64,000 nucleotides of DNA from Nematostella vectensis (lineage: Eukaryota; Cnidaria; Anthozoa; Actiniaria; Edwardsiidae): assembly GCF_932526225.1 (NCBI RefSeq), contig NC_064038.1, positions 6,537,822 through 6,601,821 of the forward strand. Reading direction: 5' to 3'. The notes beneath the pieces are model-generated. The model did no database searches and had not been told where the DNA came from. It worked only from the letters and a program-made list of their open reading frames with translations. The position numbers and the translations under genes are program-made. This document shows positions 20,513 to 30,196 of this stretch, one piece after another (position 1 is the first letter of the stretch; every line of letters begins with the position of its first letter).

Positions 20513-23500
20513 CTAGTTGCAGTGGATGACTTGTGCATCGTTTCGCGGGTACATTAAGCAGATCAGCGCTTTGAGGCTTATTTTTCGTGTTTTTTTCTTA
20601 TGCGTCATGTGTACTTTACTGAAGCCAAGTCGTAGTAGGGCACGCTTTAGGGTCTCTATGTCGAAGGAAGCATTCTTGAAGAAATTTAGAATCTTGTCGA
20701 CTCGCGGGGAGCGAGACCTGCCGTCAGATTGACGCTCAGAGAAGCTTGGTTTAACACGTTCGTCTTTATCTAAAAGGGATTACATTTTTTATTATTACCA
20801 ATTGCTTAGACAACACACAATCTAGACAGGAGAAATGTGACGAGCAAAAACTATAACTCTACGTGTGGAGAGCTTTACCCCCTTAACGTGTGAATAAAAC
20901 TTTCCGTGTGAAGCTCTTTACGTGTGAAGAACTTTACGCGTGAAGAACTTTATGTTTGAAGAACTCTAGGAGTGAAGAACTTTACGTGTGTAGAACTTTA
21001 CATTATGAAGAAGTTAACGTTTGAAGAACTTTACGTGTAAAGCGTGAAAAACTCTTTGAAGAAGTGTGAAGAAGTTTAAGAACATAGCTCAGCGAAATTT
21101 AATGATAATGAAAGTAACTTACCGTAACAACGGCCTATGTGTTTGATGCTGTACAGCCGGCCAACGTTGCAGCTGTGTTCCCGTAGAGCACAGAAGCTGC
21201 TGTACGTTCTCCCATCCGTCCCGCAAATCTCAGTGCTCCTTGGGGAATCCTCGTTATCCTGAGACTGGGGTCGGCTCATCCGTCGGCAGTTAAAATGTGT
21301 GTGACAGGATGTGCAACGGGGCTGGCCTGTCTCATCGGTCAGACAGCGCTTATGTCTTGAACACTTCACCGTCGAGCAGTCTGAACCTTCTAAGGAAAAA
21401 ATCAAACTTGAAATTTATGGATGTCCCCTTTTAAAACAAGCTATACTGATATGGGCTTTGGTACGGGGATAATCGCTACAGCTGTTTATTTTGTGATTAG
21501 AATATCAGAGTTTGTTTCAACATGTTACTATTTTTATTTGTTACAAATTTATTCTATATACTATATCTTTACAAAACCCATAAATTTTCTCCGCAGTGGG
21601 AAGTGAGCTTTGCCGTCTAGTAGGGCAAGGGCTGGCGCATTTCCAGGATTTTCTTGTTGTGCGCAGCCACAGACATCATGTGGGAAAAAATGATGGTATT
21701 TCAAGATCCTTCAAATAAGGAAATAACCCACTTTTTGTTGGAAAAGGGAGGGACTGCATGTGCATCGTACCGACCCACCCCCAGGTTCGCGCCTGCAGGT
21801 TATGGCCTATGGTGAACACTTGTTAGGTTTTGATAAACACTACAACCAATCGTTTGGAGTAAGCTGTAACCAAATAGACGTGTATGTGCGCAATCGAAAA
21901 AAGGTGCGCAGGGAGCAAATCCAATTTCGGTGGACCATTCGAGGCTTTTTCCAGTGAAGTGCCCTTAATGTATTTCTTAGTTTCTTCATCTACCTTTGCA
22001 GCTTCCCAGGTAAGCGACTCCTATAGTCTTTCCAAGCTTACACGTCGCCACTCGCAATCTGCACAGGCTGCCATACGTCACGCCATCCGCGCCGCACACT
22101 TCTGTATCCGCTGGGGAACTATTACAGCTACTGCAATTGGACACGCAGTGTGACTTGTTGTACTGGTCCACTACGCAGGACTGTCCGGTCGGACACGTCA
22201 CGTTCACGCAATTGTCTGAAAGAAAGGTGAGATTACAAAACATGAGATTGCGTGATATTAGATTGCGTGACATAAGGTTACGAAACATGAGATGACATGA
22301 GATTCCGAAAAATGAAATTACGTGACTTGAGATTCTGAGACATGAGACTGCGTGAAACGAGATTTTGGGACATACGATTGCGTGACATGAGATTAGGGGG
22401 GAAAGATTGCGTGACATGAGATTTTGGGACATGAGATTGCGTGAAATGAGATTCTGGGACATGAGATTGCGTGACATTTAGATTTAGGGACATGAGATTG
22501 GTTGATATGAGATTTTTGGACATGAAATCAGAAAACAACAGCTTGCTTGCCACAAGCGTGTAGGAAATTGCGTGACACGTATAATAACGGAATGTTGTTG
22601 CTGTTGACATTTCGTGACACGTGACGTCACACCCGTTAGACGCGGTACACAGTAGCAAACGCTTCGCGTGACATATTCATCATACATTCAGATGCGTTAA
22701 GAGTCACACCACGCTACAGGTGGGCCAGCCATAGTGATAAACACAGGTACAGAGGTAAGTATCACCAGATTGATAATTACAGATATCTGGAGGACAGTGA
22801 GCGCGTTAGAACCCCTGCTTTAGTAAGATATCTGAAGGTCAGTGATCGCGTTAGAACCCCTGCTTTATAAAGATATCTGGAGGTCAGTGATCGCGTTAGA
22901 ACCCCTGCTAGAGTAAGATATCTGGAGGTCAGTGATCGCGTTAGAACCCCTGCTTTAGTAAGATATCTGGAGGTCAGTGATCGCGTTAGAACCCCTGCTT
23001 TAGTAAGATATCTGGAGGTCAGTGACCGCGTTAGAACCCCTGCTTTAGTAAGATATCTGGAGGACAGTGAGCGCGCTAGATACCCCTGCTTTAGTAATGC
23101 CTAGTGCACACTAGCAACATAAAAACATAACTACATGGGCGCGCGCACTATGTTTAGCCCGACATAACGACATGGACATAATGACATAAAAGAAAAAACA
23201 TGTTTTTTTCTCTTATGTCGTTATGTCAATGTCGTTATGTCGAAGATAAGAGTGCCCATGTCGTTATGTCGATATGTCGCTAGTGTGCACTAGGCATAAG
23301 ATATCTGGAGGTCATTGAGCGCGCTAGATAGACATGAATAGATAACACACCATTGCATGGACCTCTGTAAGCCACCGTCACGCGATTCTGTTTGCTACAG
23401 GCGCGTCGTTCCAGAAAGCACATGTTTTGATAAGTTTTTCCATTCGTCCCGCAGACAGGGCTAATAGCAAGCGTGCTGCACCGTTGGTGAGTTCGTCTGC

Positions 23501-26500
23501 AGACGCATTTAGATTTCTGGAACCGCGCCTTGCAGTATCTGTCCGGGCCACAGTCCATGTCCGAACATCTATTCCTTTCTATAAAATAAATGAAGAGAGC
23601 GAGTAAGACATTTGAAAATACTTGCAGGGCTCTCGAAAGACAATTCGGTGGCTCTTAAATCTATCATATATTGTAAACATCTTTTACATCAAAATCGAAT
23701 GACCTTGCTTGCAAGCACAAGTAAAATACTGCGAAAAACCCGGAACTTTTGCCTTTGAACAGCTCTTTTATCAAGTCGAGCATGGGAGCACTTGAAGGGG
23801 AAATACCGCATAAGCATTGGGACTATTTAATCTACTTCTTTGCGTGCTAAATCAGATGTAGGACATCTGGTTAGGAGGCATACAAACACTAGCAAACTTT
23901 GCGAGCACTTGCGAAAAACATCAAACACTGCGAGCACTTGCGAAAACCAGCAAATACGGCGCGCAATTGCTAAAACCAGAAAACATTGCGAGCACTTGCG
24001 AAAACCAGCAAACATTGGGAGCACTTGCGAAAACCAGCAAACATTGGGAGCACTTGCGAAAACCAGCAAACATTGCGAGCAATTGCGGAAACCAGCAAAC
24101 ACTGTGAGCAATTGCGAAAACCAGCAAATACTGCGAGCACTTGCGAAAACCAGCAAACATTTGGAGCAATTGCGAAAACCAGCAAACATTGGGAGCATCT
24201 TGCGAAAACCAGCAAACATTGCGAGCAATTGCAAAAACCAGCAAACATTGGAAGCATCTTGCGAAAACCAGCAAACATTGCGACATTTTGTGAGCACCAG
24301 CAAACATTGAGGCCCTTTGCGGGCAAACAATCAGCAAAATTCCGCGAGAAATCGGGTCATTTTGCCTTACAATTGCGTGCAATTCGCATTTAAGAAATGT
24401 GCGAGTAAGCAAGAATTTGTGCAAGATTTTGCAAGCGAATTCAGATTAGGGCCAATAAATGGTCGTCGACGAGCACCAGCAACAATAATACTATCCAAGT
24501 ACGACCGGGCCCTCCCTCCCTTTCCCACGCTTGCTGATAATTTGACGCTATACCTGGATTTTGCCGCGTTTCGGAGCATTGGTAACAATCTGGAATCCCT
24601 TGTTTGACGATTCTAAAGCGGAAGAAGCGCCCTGGGTCGAAGGTTTGAGTCGTGTAAAACATCCCATCGTTCATGCAACACTCTCTTTTTGTGGTGCTGA
24701 TATTGAAGGGGGTTCCTTCGCATCTATTGTTGCTGCCGGGAACCGACGTACCTCGTACGCAAACAACGATTTCTTCTGGGGATACAGCTGGAAAGGAAAA
24801 GCAGCATATTTTTTACAGTTTATAAGTATCTGAGTATCTGTAATGAGGCTAGCTCCGTCCAAAAAGTGCAGGCTGGAGTTCGCGAGGAAAAGATACCTCT
24901 GCCATGGGTCGCAAGTTCGTTTGATCAAACCGTCGTCCACGATCGTGGACGAGATCCAGAGCGCATGCTCCGTTTATTAATTACTGGCCACTATTTGAGC
25001 CCACAATGACTACAGCATACATGAAACGTATATCCGCTGCCGGATAATAAGCCCGCATTCGAAACGGCGTCCTCCGTAGAAATATCACGCGACGAATTAT
25101 AAAAAGAAGCCATTCAATGCCTTATCTTCATTCAGAATTTTCTCTCTTTTGACAAACGATTCAATCTTCCGTTTACAGGTTTTGCATATTCTTCTGGGAA
25201 TAGCTGATCTAATTTTACCCAAAAGTTTTGTAACATTTTCTTCGAATCCAACTGTGCGATATTTACATCGAAGAAACTCGCCTGCCCAGATGTCTTGAAA
25301 TTAATCCCACAAACAAGACAAAACTCGTCTTTGCTGCGTTTGTTGTTCAATCTTTTTAGTGACGTTTTAGGTGATTGAAATCGAACAGTTTTTTTTTTCC
25401 GAAGAGGAGAACTAACCGGAGTTTGATTTATGATTTCCGACTAAACCGATGCAAAGCATATTGACAGCTTTCGCGCGATGGTAGGGGTTTTGGCACGTCG
25501 GTAGCTTATTAACGCTCACGCATGCGCAACAGAAACAGTCTCGACCCATGGCAGAGGTATCTTTTCCTCGCGAACTCCAGCCCAGCGAAATACAGAGAAA
25601 AGAGGCCTCCGCTAGCAGGGAAGGATTTTAAGCAATAATGAAAAACGCCCCCTCTCCCCCGTTTTTCATTTTTGCTCTAAATCCACCATGGCGGCTACGA
25701 ATCGCTCGAGACTAGATTTTCGCTTTAAAAGAACACCGGATAAATGCCTGCATTGCAGGCTGGGGGACATTAAATGCCTCTTAGTGCAATACGCGCTACA
25801 GTTGCCACCAAAACAAAGATTCAAGTGAAACTTTAACAATTGGCATGCGAGTAGAATAAAAAGATAGTAGGCTTGTTTTGATACACACTGAAGCATCTCT
25901 TTTTCGTGCTAGTGAAGCTAAAGTCAACGAGATAGCACGTTTCTCGCATCCTTATTCACAAACCTGTCAAGGTGGCTTCGGTTGCTCGCGTCGCACTGTA
26001 CCGACTTGTTTAGGAAACACGGTTTATCAGAAAAAGCTTTTTACTCTCGCAATGGCCAGAGAGCACTTTTCGTGGTCATAAATGCGTAAACTAATCTTTA
26101 AAAGCCCTTGATAATATGTCTAGACTTCTGTGTATTACAACTGGCGCTCAAACAGAGTATGTGATGAGCAGAGATTATACCATCTTAACCTGTCGCCTTA
26201 TGAATAGTCGCGCTTATGAGGTAAGCAAGGACACGATAAGGCTGTTATCTGTGTAATTAAGTGATCACGAAAATAGGACCGCACACGTAACAGACTGACC
26301 CTTTCTCGCATTCTCACGTGCGGCTTAAATAAAATAAATAAATAGAGGCCAAGTCCAAACATTGTATTATCCATGAACCGTATATGCGTGCAAATGAATC
26401 AAGTCGATGGTTCCATCTTCATTTGCACGCATTTGCATTGGGTACGGCTCATGGATAATACGACGTTTGAGCTTAACATGAAAAGCTTATTATTATCATT

Positions 26501-29500
26501 AGTAACTTGAATTCTGGACTACGAGACGAAGATTCATCGTGATAGACGAGTCGTAGGTAAAGGTAACCTTCAGGAGACACGAGTGACCACGGAACACGCA
26601 GCTTAGATCAAAAGTTTTTGTGTGTGGAGGGAGGAAAACCGGAAAAGACGGAGAAAATCAGTCAGAAGTTATTTACTTTCAAACTTAGGAAAACAATTAC
26701 TCAGGGCCGTATAAAAATTCACAGTCTAAGTTGGGTATGCTCAAGAATAGTGTTTTGATTTTAAATTAGAACTAAAATGAAAATCGTCAAGGGTTGTCCC
26801 TCTCTCGTATTGGAACAGTAACCAATGCGTTTTGGATAGAGAGCACTTTTCAGTCTTCATATGAGAAGTTTGAAAATGATCAGATTTCAGAGTAAATCAT
26901 AGCACTTAAAATCCTTGTATTAAAAAAAAAATCCCCTAGAGTAGATTCCCTCCCACCTATTCCCTGAAGCTTGGAAGCAATTTTGACCGTGCACATCCCA
27001 TTTAAAGCCGCGTTGTCACCAGTTTACTTCCGGAGGTCCGACGGAAACCTCAACAGTTAAAAGACAAAAGAATCTATTCGAATCCGAAATATTTAACAGG
27101 CCATCCGCTCTAAATTAACAGTCACATCCTCAAAGAAACCTCCAATAGACACACGGCTTTCTATGTTTTGAAATATTTTTCGTGTTTTCCGTTTAAAATC
27201 ATCGGAGATTCTTACGTAATCGACCGGAAGTAAACTGGTGACAACTCGGCTTTAAACATTCAAATAGTCTTTTTTTCCATCTACACTCACTCTCCTACAT
27301 AAACCTGCAAAATGTCTTTCTCTTGATGTGAATTGCTTCTCAGAACAGGCAACACACTTGGGCTACCTGTGGTATGTTATAGAACAAGCACGCACTTGGG
27401 CTACCTGTTGTCTGCTAACGAACAAGCCACACACGCGGAATAGCTTTGTCATCAGAACTATCTTCAAAACAACAGCGCGAACTAGTTACTTTAGCTAAAG
27501 GTCAATGAGGGAGCTGACAGAAGAGAATTTCTCCTTACATTCTTGGGATAGCATTATGGCGTAATAAACAAGTTATGTTTTGACTTAAAATGCGTGATGA
27601 GTTAAAGACCGTAATAAATGTTTGAGTGGACATAATAATGCACGTTTCAGAGTACTGGGAGTCAAAGTTAGCGTCGCAGTATAGGCGAATCTGCGTCAAG
27701 CTCTTGGAGAATAAAGGATGGGGGCGTTTGAGTGATCCTTATCTAGGGGTAAAGAGGTGTGGTTAAGGGGACACTGGAGATAAGGACATGTGGAGGAGAA
27801 AGAGAGAAGGGAGAGAGTATAAGAGATAATGGTGCGGGGGGATGGTGGGGGAGGAGTGTGAGGGGCTGGAAAGGGTAAGGTGGGAACGAATGAGAGAGAA
27901 GAGATAGCAGAAGGCAGAAAGAAGAGGGGGGTGTGATGGAGGAGGGGTTGTAGGGAAGAATAGGAAAAGAAAAAGGGCAAGATAAGATAAAAAGAAAGTG
28001 GAGTATGAGAAAGAGGGGATGGCAGAAAAAAAGGGAAATTAGAGTTAACATGATGGCAGGAAAATAGGGAAATTAGAGTGAACATGATGGCAGAAAAATA
28101 AAGAAATTAGAGTGAACATGATGGCAGAAAAATAGGGAAATTAGAGTGAACATGATGGCAGAAAAATAGGGAAATTAGAGTGAACATGATGGCAGAAAAA
28201 TAGGGAAATTAGAGTGAACATGATGGCAGAAAAATAGGGAAATTAGAGTGAACATGATGGCAGAAAAATATAGAAATTAGAGTGAACATGATGGCAGAAA
28301 AAAGTTGGAGAAAGATTGTGGGTTGCATGAAAAGGGGAGGGGTAAGAAACGAGGGGATGACAGAAAGAGGGAGTGGAAGATGAGGAATAAAGACGAGAGG
28401 AACGGCGTTAGAGGGGACAAGGGTTATTTACAAAAAATTAATACAAAAAGAACGGGGAGGTACAAAGAAGAGGAGGGAGACTTGATTGACACCCTTGTTG
28501 ACATAGAATAGCTATCCCAATAAAGAACCATAACCCATTATAAATCAAATAATCGTTCAAGACGTTTTCAAGAGCCCAGTGCGACATTTTAATATCCCTT
28601 TTCAATGACGGTTTGCCGACTGTCTCGGTGGCCCTATTCCAAAAGAAATCCAACCTCAAGTAAATCAATATTGTTGATGACCAATGTCTTCTTACTAAGT
28701 TTCTCGAACAATCGATTTACCTTACCAAAGAAAAGGGCTATTGTTCTCACAGGAAATCGAATTGAAAGACTAGAATCTTGTACTTTTTAAATAAGACTAA
28801 TAATACCAGATGACACACTTGACAAAATACCAAGCATTGGTGTTATCAGAAAAGGAGTTTATTATTTTTATTTCTCATCAGAGAAATTCAGCTTTGAAAC
28901 ACTTAAACTGAGTATTTCATTTTCGTACTTGTCATTAGATCATTTGTAACTTAACAGCACTTTATTTGGAATGCAATTGGTTTAAATAAAGACCATTGCT
29001 TCTGCGCTGCCGGAATAAAGAAAGATGCTTGTGTGTGGTGAGAGTCATTTTACTCTAAGCGATTCCACATATGTCGATCGTCTACACCAGTCACCCTGTA
29101 GGGAGTCGCTAGCGGTGCGAGACCCACGAAATTTGGAGGTTACACGAGAAGGCTTACTTATCGTAAGCCAGGTTAATCACTCATAGTTATAGGTTTGCTG
29201 TCTGCACATAAAGATGAAGAATCATCTAGCAGAGAATTGTGCGACAGTCTGGAGTGTACTTCATCTTTTTAAAGAAATTTCAAAAGCTAGCAGTTCAGTT
29301 TAGATGTTAGCAAAAAGGTTCACAGTCTAAGTATGCTATACTATAGCCCAAGCCATTGCGCAAGCTGTTATTGCGCGCACGCAAAATACTGATCCATCAG
29401 GTTGATCAAGTATAATCGGTGCCAATCAAGTCCTCCTGACCGTGTTTCATCTAATTACGGGATGGCATTTGCGATACACCGTGTCTCAAAATACACCGAG

Positions 29501-30106
29501 TGAAGAGTCTCTACCCCGCACTGTTGGGTAAATATTTGACGAGTTTTAAGGCCGAATAATCTAAAAAAAATCAATCGAAACAATTACCGCCAATTTATTC
29601 CCGTATACTTGCGGGATCAGAACTTCAAAATGATTGGCCAGAAACAAATAGCTCTAATTTCCAAAGGATACAAAATCTAAAAATCTTAAGCAATTAAGTT
29701 GTCATTGTCGAATTTGTAGTTGTGCATCTTTAAGATCATGCTCGCATTCAAAGAAAAATGTATTTTGGTGTAACGTACTGTTCCAATCACCCCTAAGGAA
29801 ACTAAAAGAATAATAGCGATTTTTTATACGTTAAATTCATTGCAGTTATCATTGAAGATATAGCATCTGATAACCGTTTTCGGTTTTCGGTGCACAGTTA
29901 CGCCTCACAATGGCATTCTGTTAGAAAAGGCGGTACAATAGTAACCGTGAGGTCCAAACTTTAGAGCTTGTTCCGAGTCCTTAAGTAAGACGCGTTCGAG
30001 CTCTGCGGATGTAAAAACAAATGATTTCAAGCAAACGAAACCTACCTTGTGTTTTTATACAACAAAAAGCCACTGCCAAAACGAAAACAACTGCGCAAAG
30101 TTTCAT
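20513..30106 (-). CDS. fst: Follistatin, secreted activin/BMP antagonist (6 exons)
   Basis: Secreted glycoprotein family that binds and blocks activin/BMP-type ligands. Exons in transcript order: 30106-30046 (signal peptide MKLCAVVFVLAVAFCCIKTQ), 24787-24554, 23578-23351, 22215-21994, 21389-21123, 20769-20513. Every internal exon begins and ends in phase 1. Exon 2 encodes the follistatin N-terminal domain (KRECCM, then GRFFRFRIVKQGIPDC and YQC). Exons 3-5 each encode one follistatin domain (EGF-like plus Kazal): CSDMDCGPDRYC...VCGTNGKTYQNMC, CPTGQSCVVDQ...VCGADGVTYGSLC, and CSRHKRCL...ICGTDGRTYSSFC. Total 1269 nt, 422 residues. The exon-per-domain plan is the one known for vertebrate follistatin. 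The C-terminal 84 residues are basic (HKKKTRK), unlike the acidic vertebrate tail, and were not recognised. Introns are loaded with minisatellites and transposons. The large intron 1 (24788-30045) could hide an alternative exon. Confidence 0.92.
20875..21070. repeat. Degenerate 15-19-bp tandem repeat in last follistatin intron
   Basis: Repeated GTGTGAAGAACTTTAC-like words, about ten copies with variable length, between the last two follistatin exons. No coding sense. Confidence 0.75.
22225..22535. repeat. Degenerate tandem repeat of GACATGAGATT motif
   Basis: Alternating words GACATGAGATTGCGT and GACATGAGATTTTGG (roughly 24-27 bp as a pair) begin about 10 bp beyond the acceptor side of follistatin exon 21994-22215. 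Spurious minus-strand frames (SRNLMSQNL-type) arise from it. Confidence 0.8.
22781..23330. repeat. 45-bp tandem repeat, about 7 copies, interrupted by a MITE
   Basis: Units begin AGATATCTGGAGGTCAGTGA and end CCCCTGCTTTAGTA, running 22781-23097. The array resumes after the MITE at 23297 with AGATATCTGGAGGTCATTGA. It lies in the intron between follistatin domains 1 and 2. Confidence 0.92.
23098..23296. mobile_element. PIF/Harbinger-like MITE, copy 3
   Basis: Ends TGCCTAGTGCACACTAGC and GCTAGTGTGCACTAGGCA, flanked by TAA at 23095-23097 and 23297-23299. The interior shares GGGCGCGCGCACTATGTTTA with the other copies. It is inserted at the TAA inside a unit of the 45-bp minisatellite. Confidence 0.88.
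23889..24312. repeat. 30-bp minisatellite, about 14 copies
   Basis: Units such as GCGAGCACTTGCGAAAACCA followed by GCAAACATTG, in the intron between the follistatin N-terminal domain and the first follistatin domain. As 30 is a multiple of three, several frames on both strands stay open (FASARSICWFS-type), which explains the overlapping open frames here. These are not genes. Confidence 0.93.
24871..25582. mobile_element. 712-bp DNA transposon with perfect 41-bp terminal inverted repeats
   Basis: Bases 24871-24911 (starting GGCTGGAGTTCGCGAGGAAA) are the exact reverse complement of 25542-25582. No clear target duplication was found at the borders, so the superfamily is open. It lies in follistatin intron 1, 83 bp upstream of the N-terminal-domain exon in transcript sense. 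Its interior carries a broken coding remnant on the minus strand. Confidence 0.85.
25090..25447 (-). pseudogene. Broken gene fragment with two C-x2-C pairs inside the TIR element
   Basis: One minus-strand frame reads TVRFQSPKTS ... DEFCLVCG, and a second frame downstream reads PRRICKTCKRKIESFVKRE. Both look like a short cysteine-pair zinc-binding domain of a type common in cnidarian orphan genes (ZAD-like in layout), but the two halves are in different frames with no intron between them, so the copy is frameshifted. Family naming is a guess; the paired C-x2-C motifs are seen. Confidence 0.35.
25665..25790. repeat. Dispersed repeat shared with 55005-55080
   Basis: ATCGCTCGAG, TTTTCGCT, AACACCGG and TGCAGG occur in the same order and spacing here and at 55005-55080, indicating two diverged copies of one interspersed element. 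Boundaries and class are unknown. Confidence 0.45.
26352..26473. mobile_element. Palindromic MITE-like element, about 120 bp
   Basis: The left arm CAAACATTGTATTATCCATG ... GCGTGCAAATGAA is mirrored by TTCATTTGCACGC ... CATGGATAATACGACGTTTG. It is nearly all stem, so it can fold as a long hairpin. No target duplication was assigned. Confidence 0.7.
27006..27251. mobile_element. MITE with TTAA target duplication
   Basis: The left end AGCCGCGTTGTCACCAGTTT ACTTCCGG is mirrored by CCGGAAGTAA ACTGGTGACAACTCGGCT. TTAA flanks both ends (27002-27005 and 27252-27255), the target used by piggyBac- and Kolobok-type transposases. A half copy of the same terminus is visible near 41304-41335. Confidence 0.8.
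28021..28304. repeat. 34-bp tandem repeat, about 8 copies
   Basis: Units GAACATGATGGCAGAAAAAT followed by AGGGAAATTAGAGT, within a broader purine-rich tract 27780-28480 in follistatin intron 1. Long open frames over the tract are low-complexity artefacts. Confidence 0.9.
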
Positions 30107-30187
30107 GTTGAGATTTTTTCTTTGTTTCCGAAGTTGTCGTCGCTCGGCGCTGGTGGATGATATGCGTTTTTGCGCAGCAACTAGTGG

Positions 30188-30196
30188 CTTTTATAG
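30188..30196 (-). promoter_or_regulatory. TATA box of follistatin
   Basis: On the minus strand the sequence reads CTATAAAAG, a strong TATA element, 82 bp upstream of the signal-peptide ATG at 30106. A start site about 30 bp downstream would give a 5' UTR of roughly 50 nt. Confidence 0.65.

Noticed and set aside
20353-20538. 61-codon minus-strand frame as a separate gene
   Set aside because: Overlaps the follistatin stop region, lacks homology, and is preceded by an in-frame stop.
23827-24424. Overlapping frames on both strands (MFAGFRKCSQCLLVF and ALAKTSKHCEQLRKP types)
   Set aside because: Products of the 30-bp minisatellite in a follistatin intron.
27696-28085. Minus-strand frame of 129 codons rich in Phe, Ser, Leu and Pro
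   Set aside because: Lies on a purine-rich low-complexity tract; composition, not coding, explains it.
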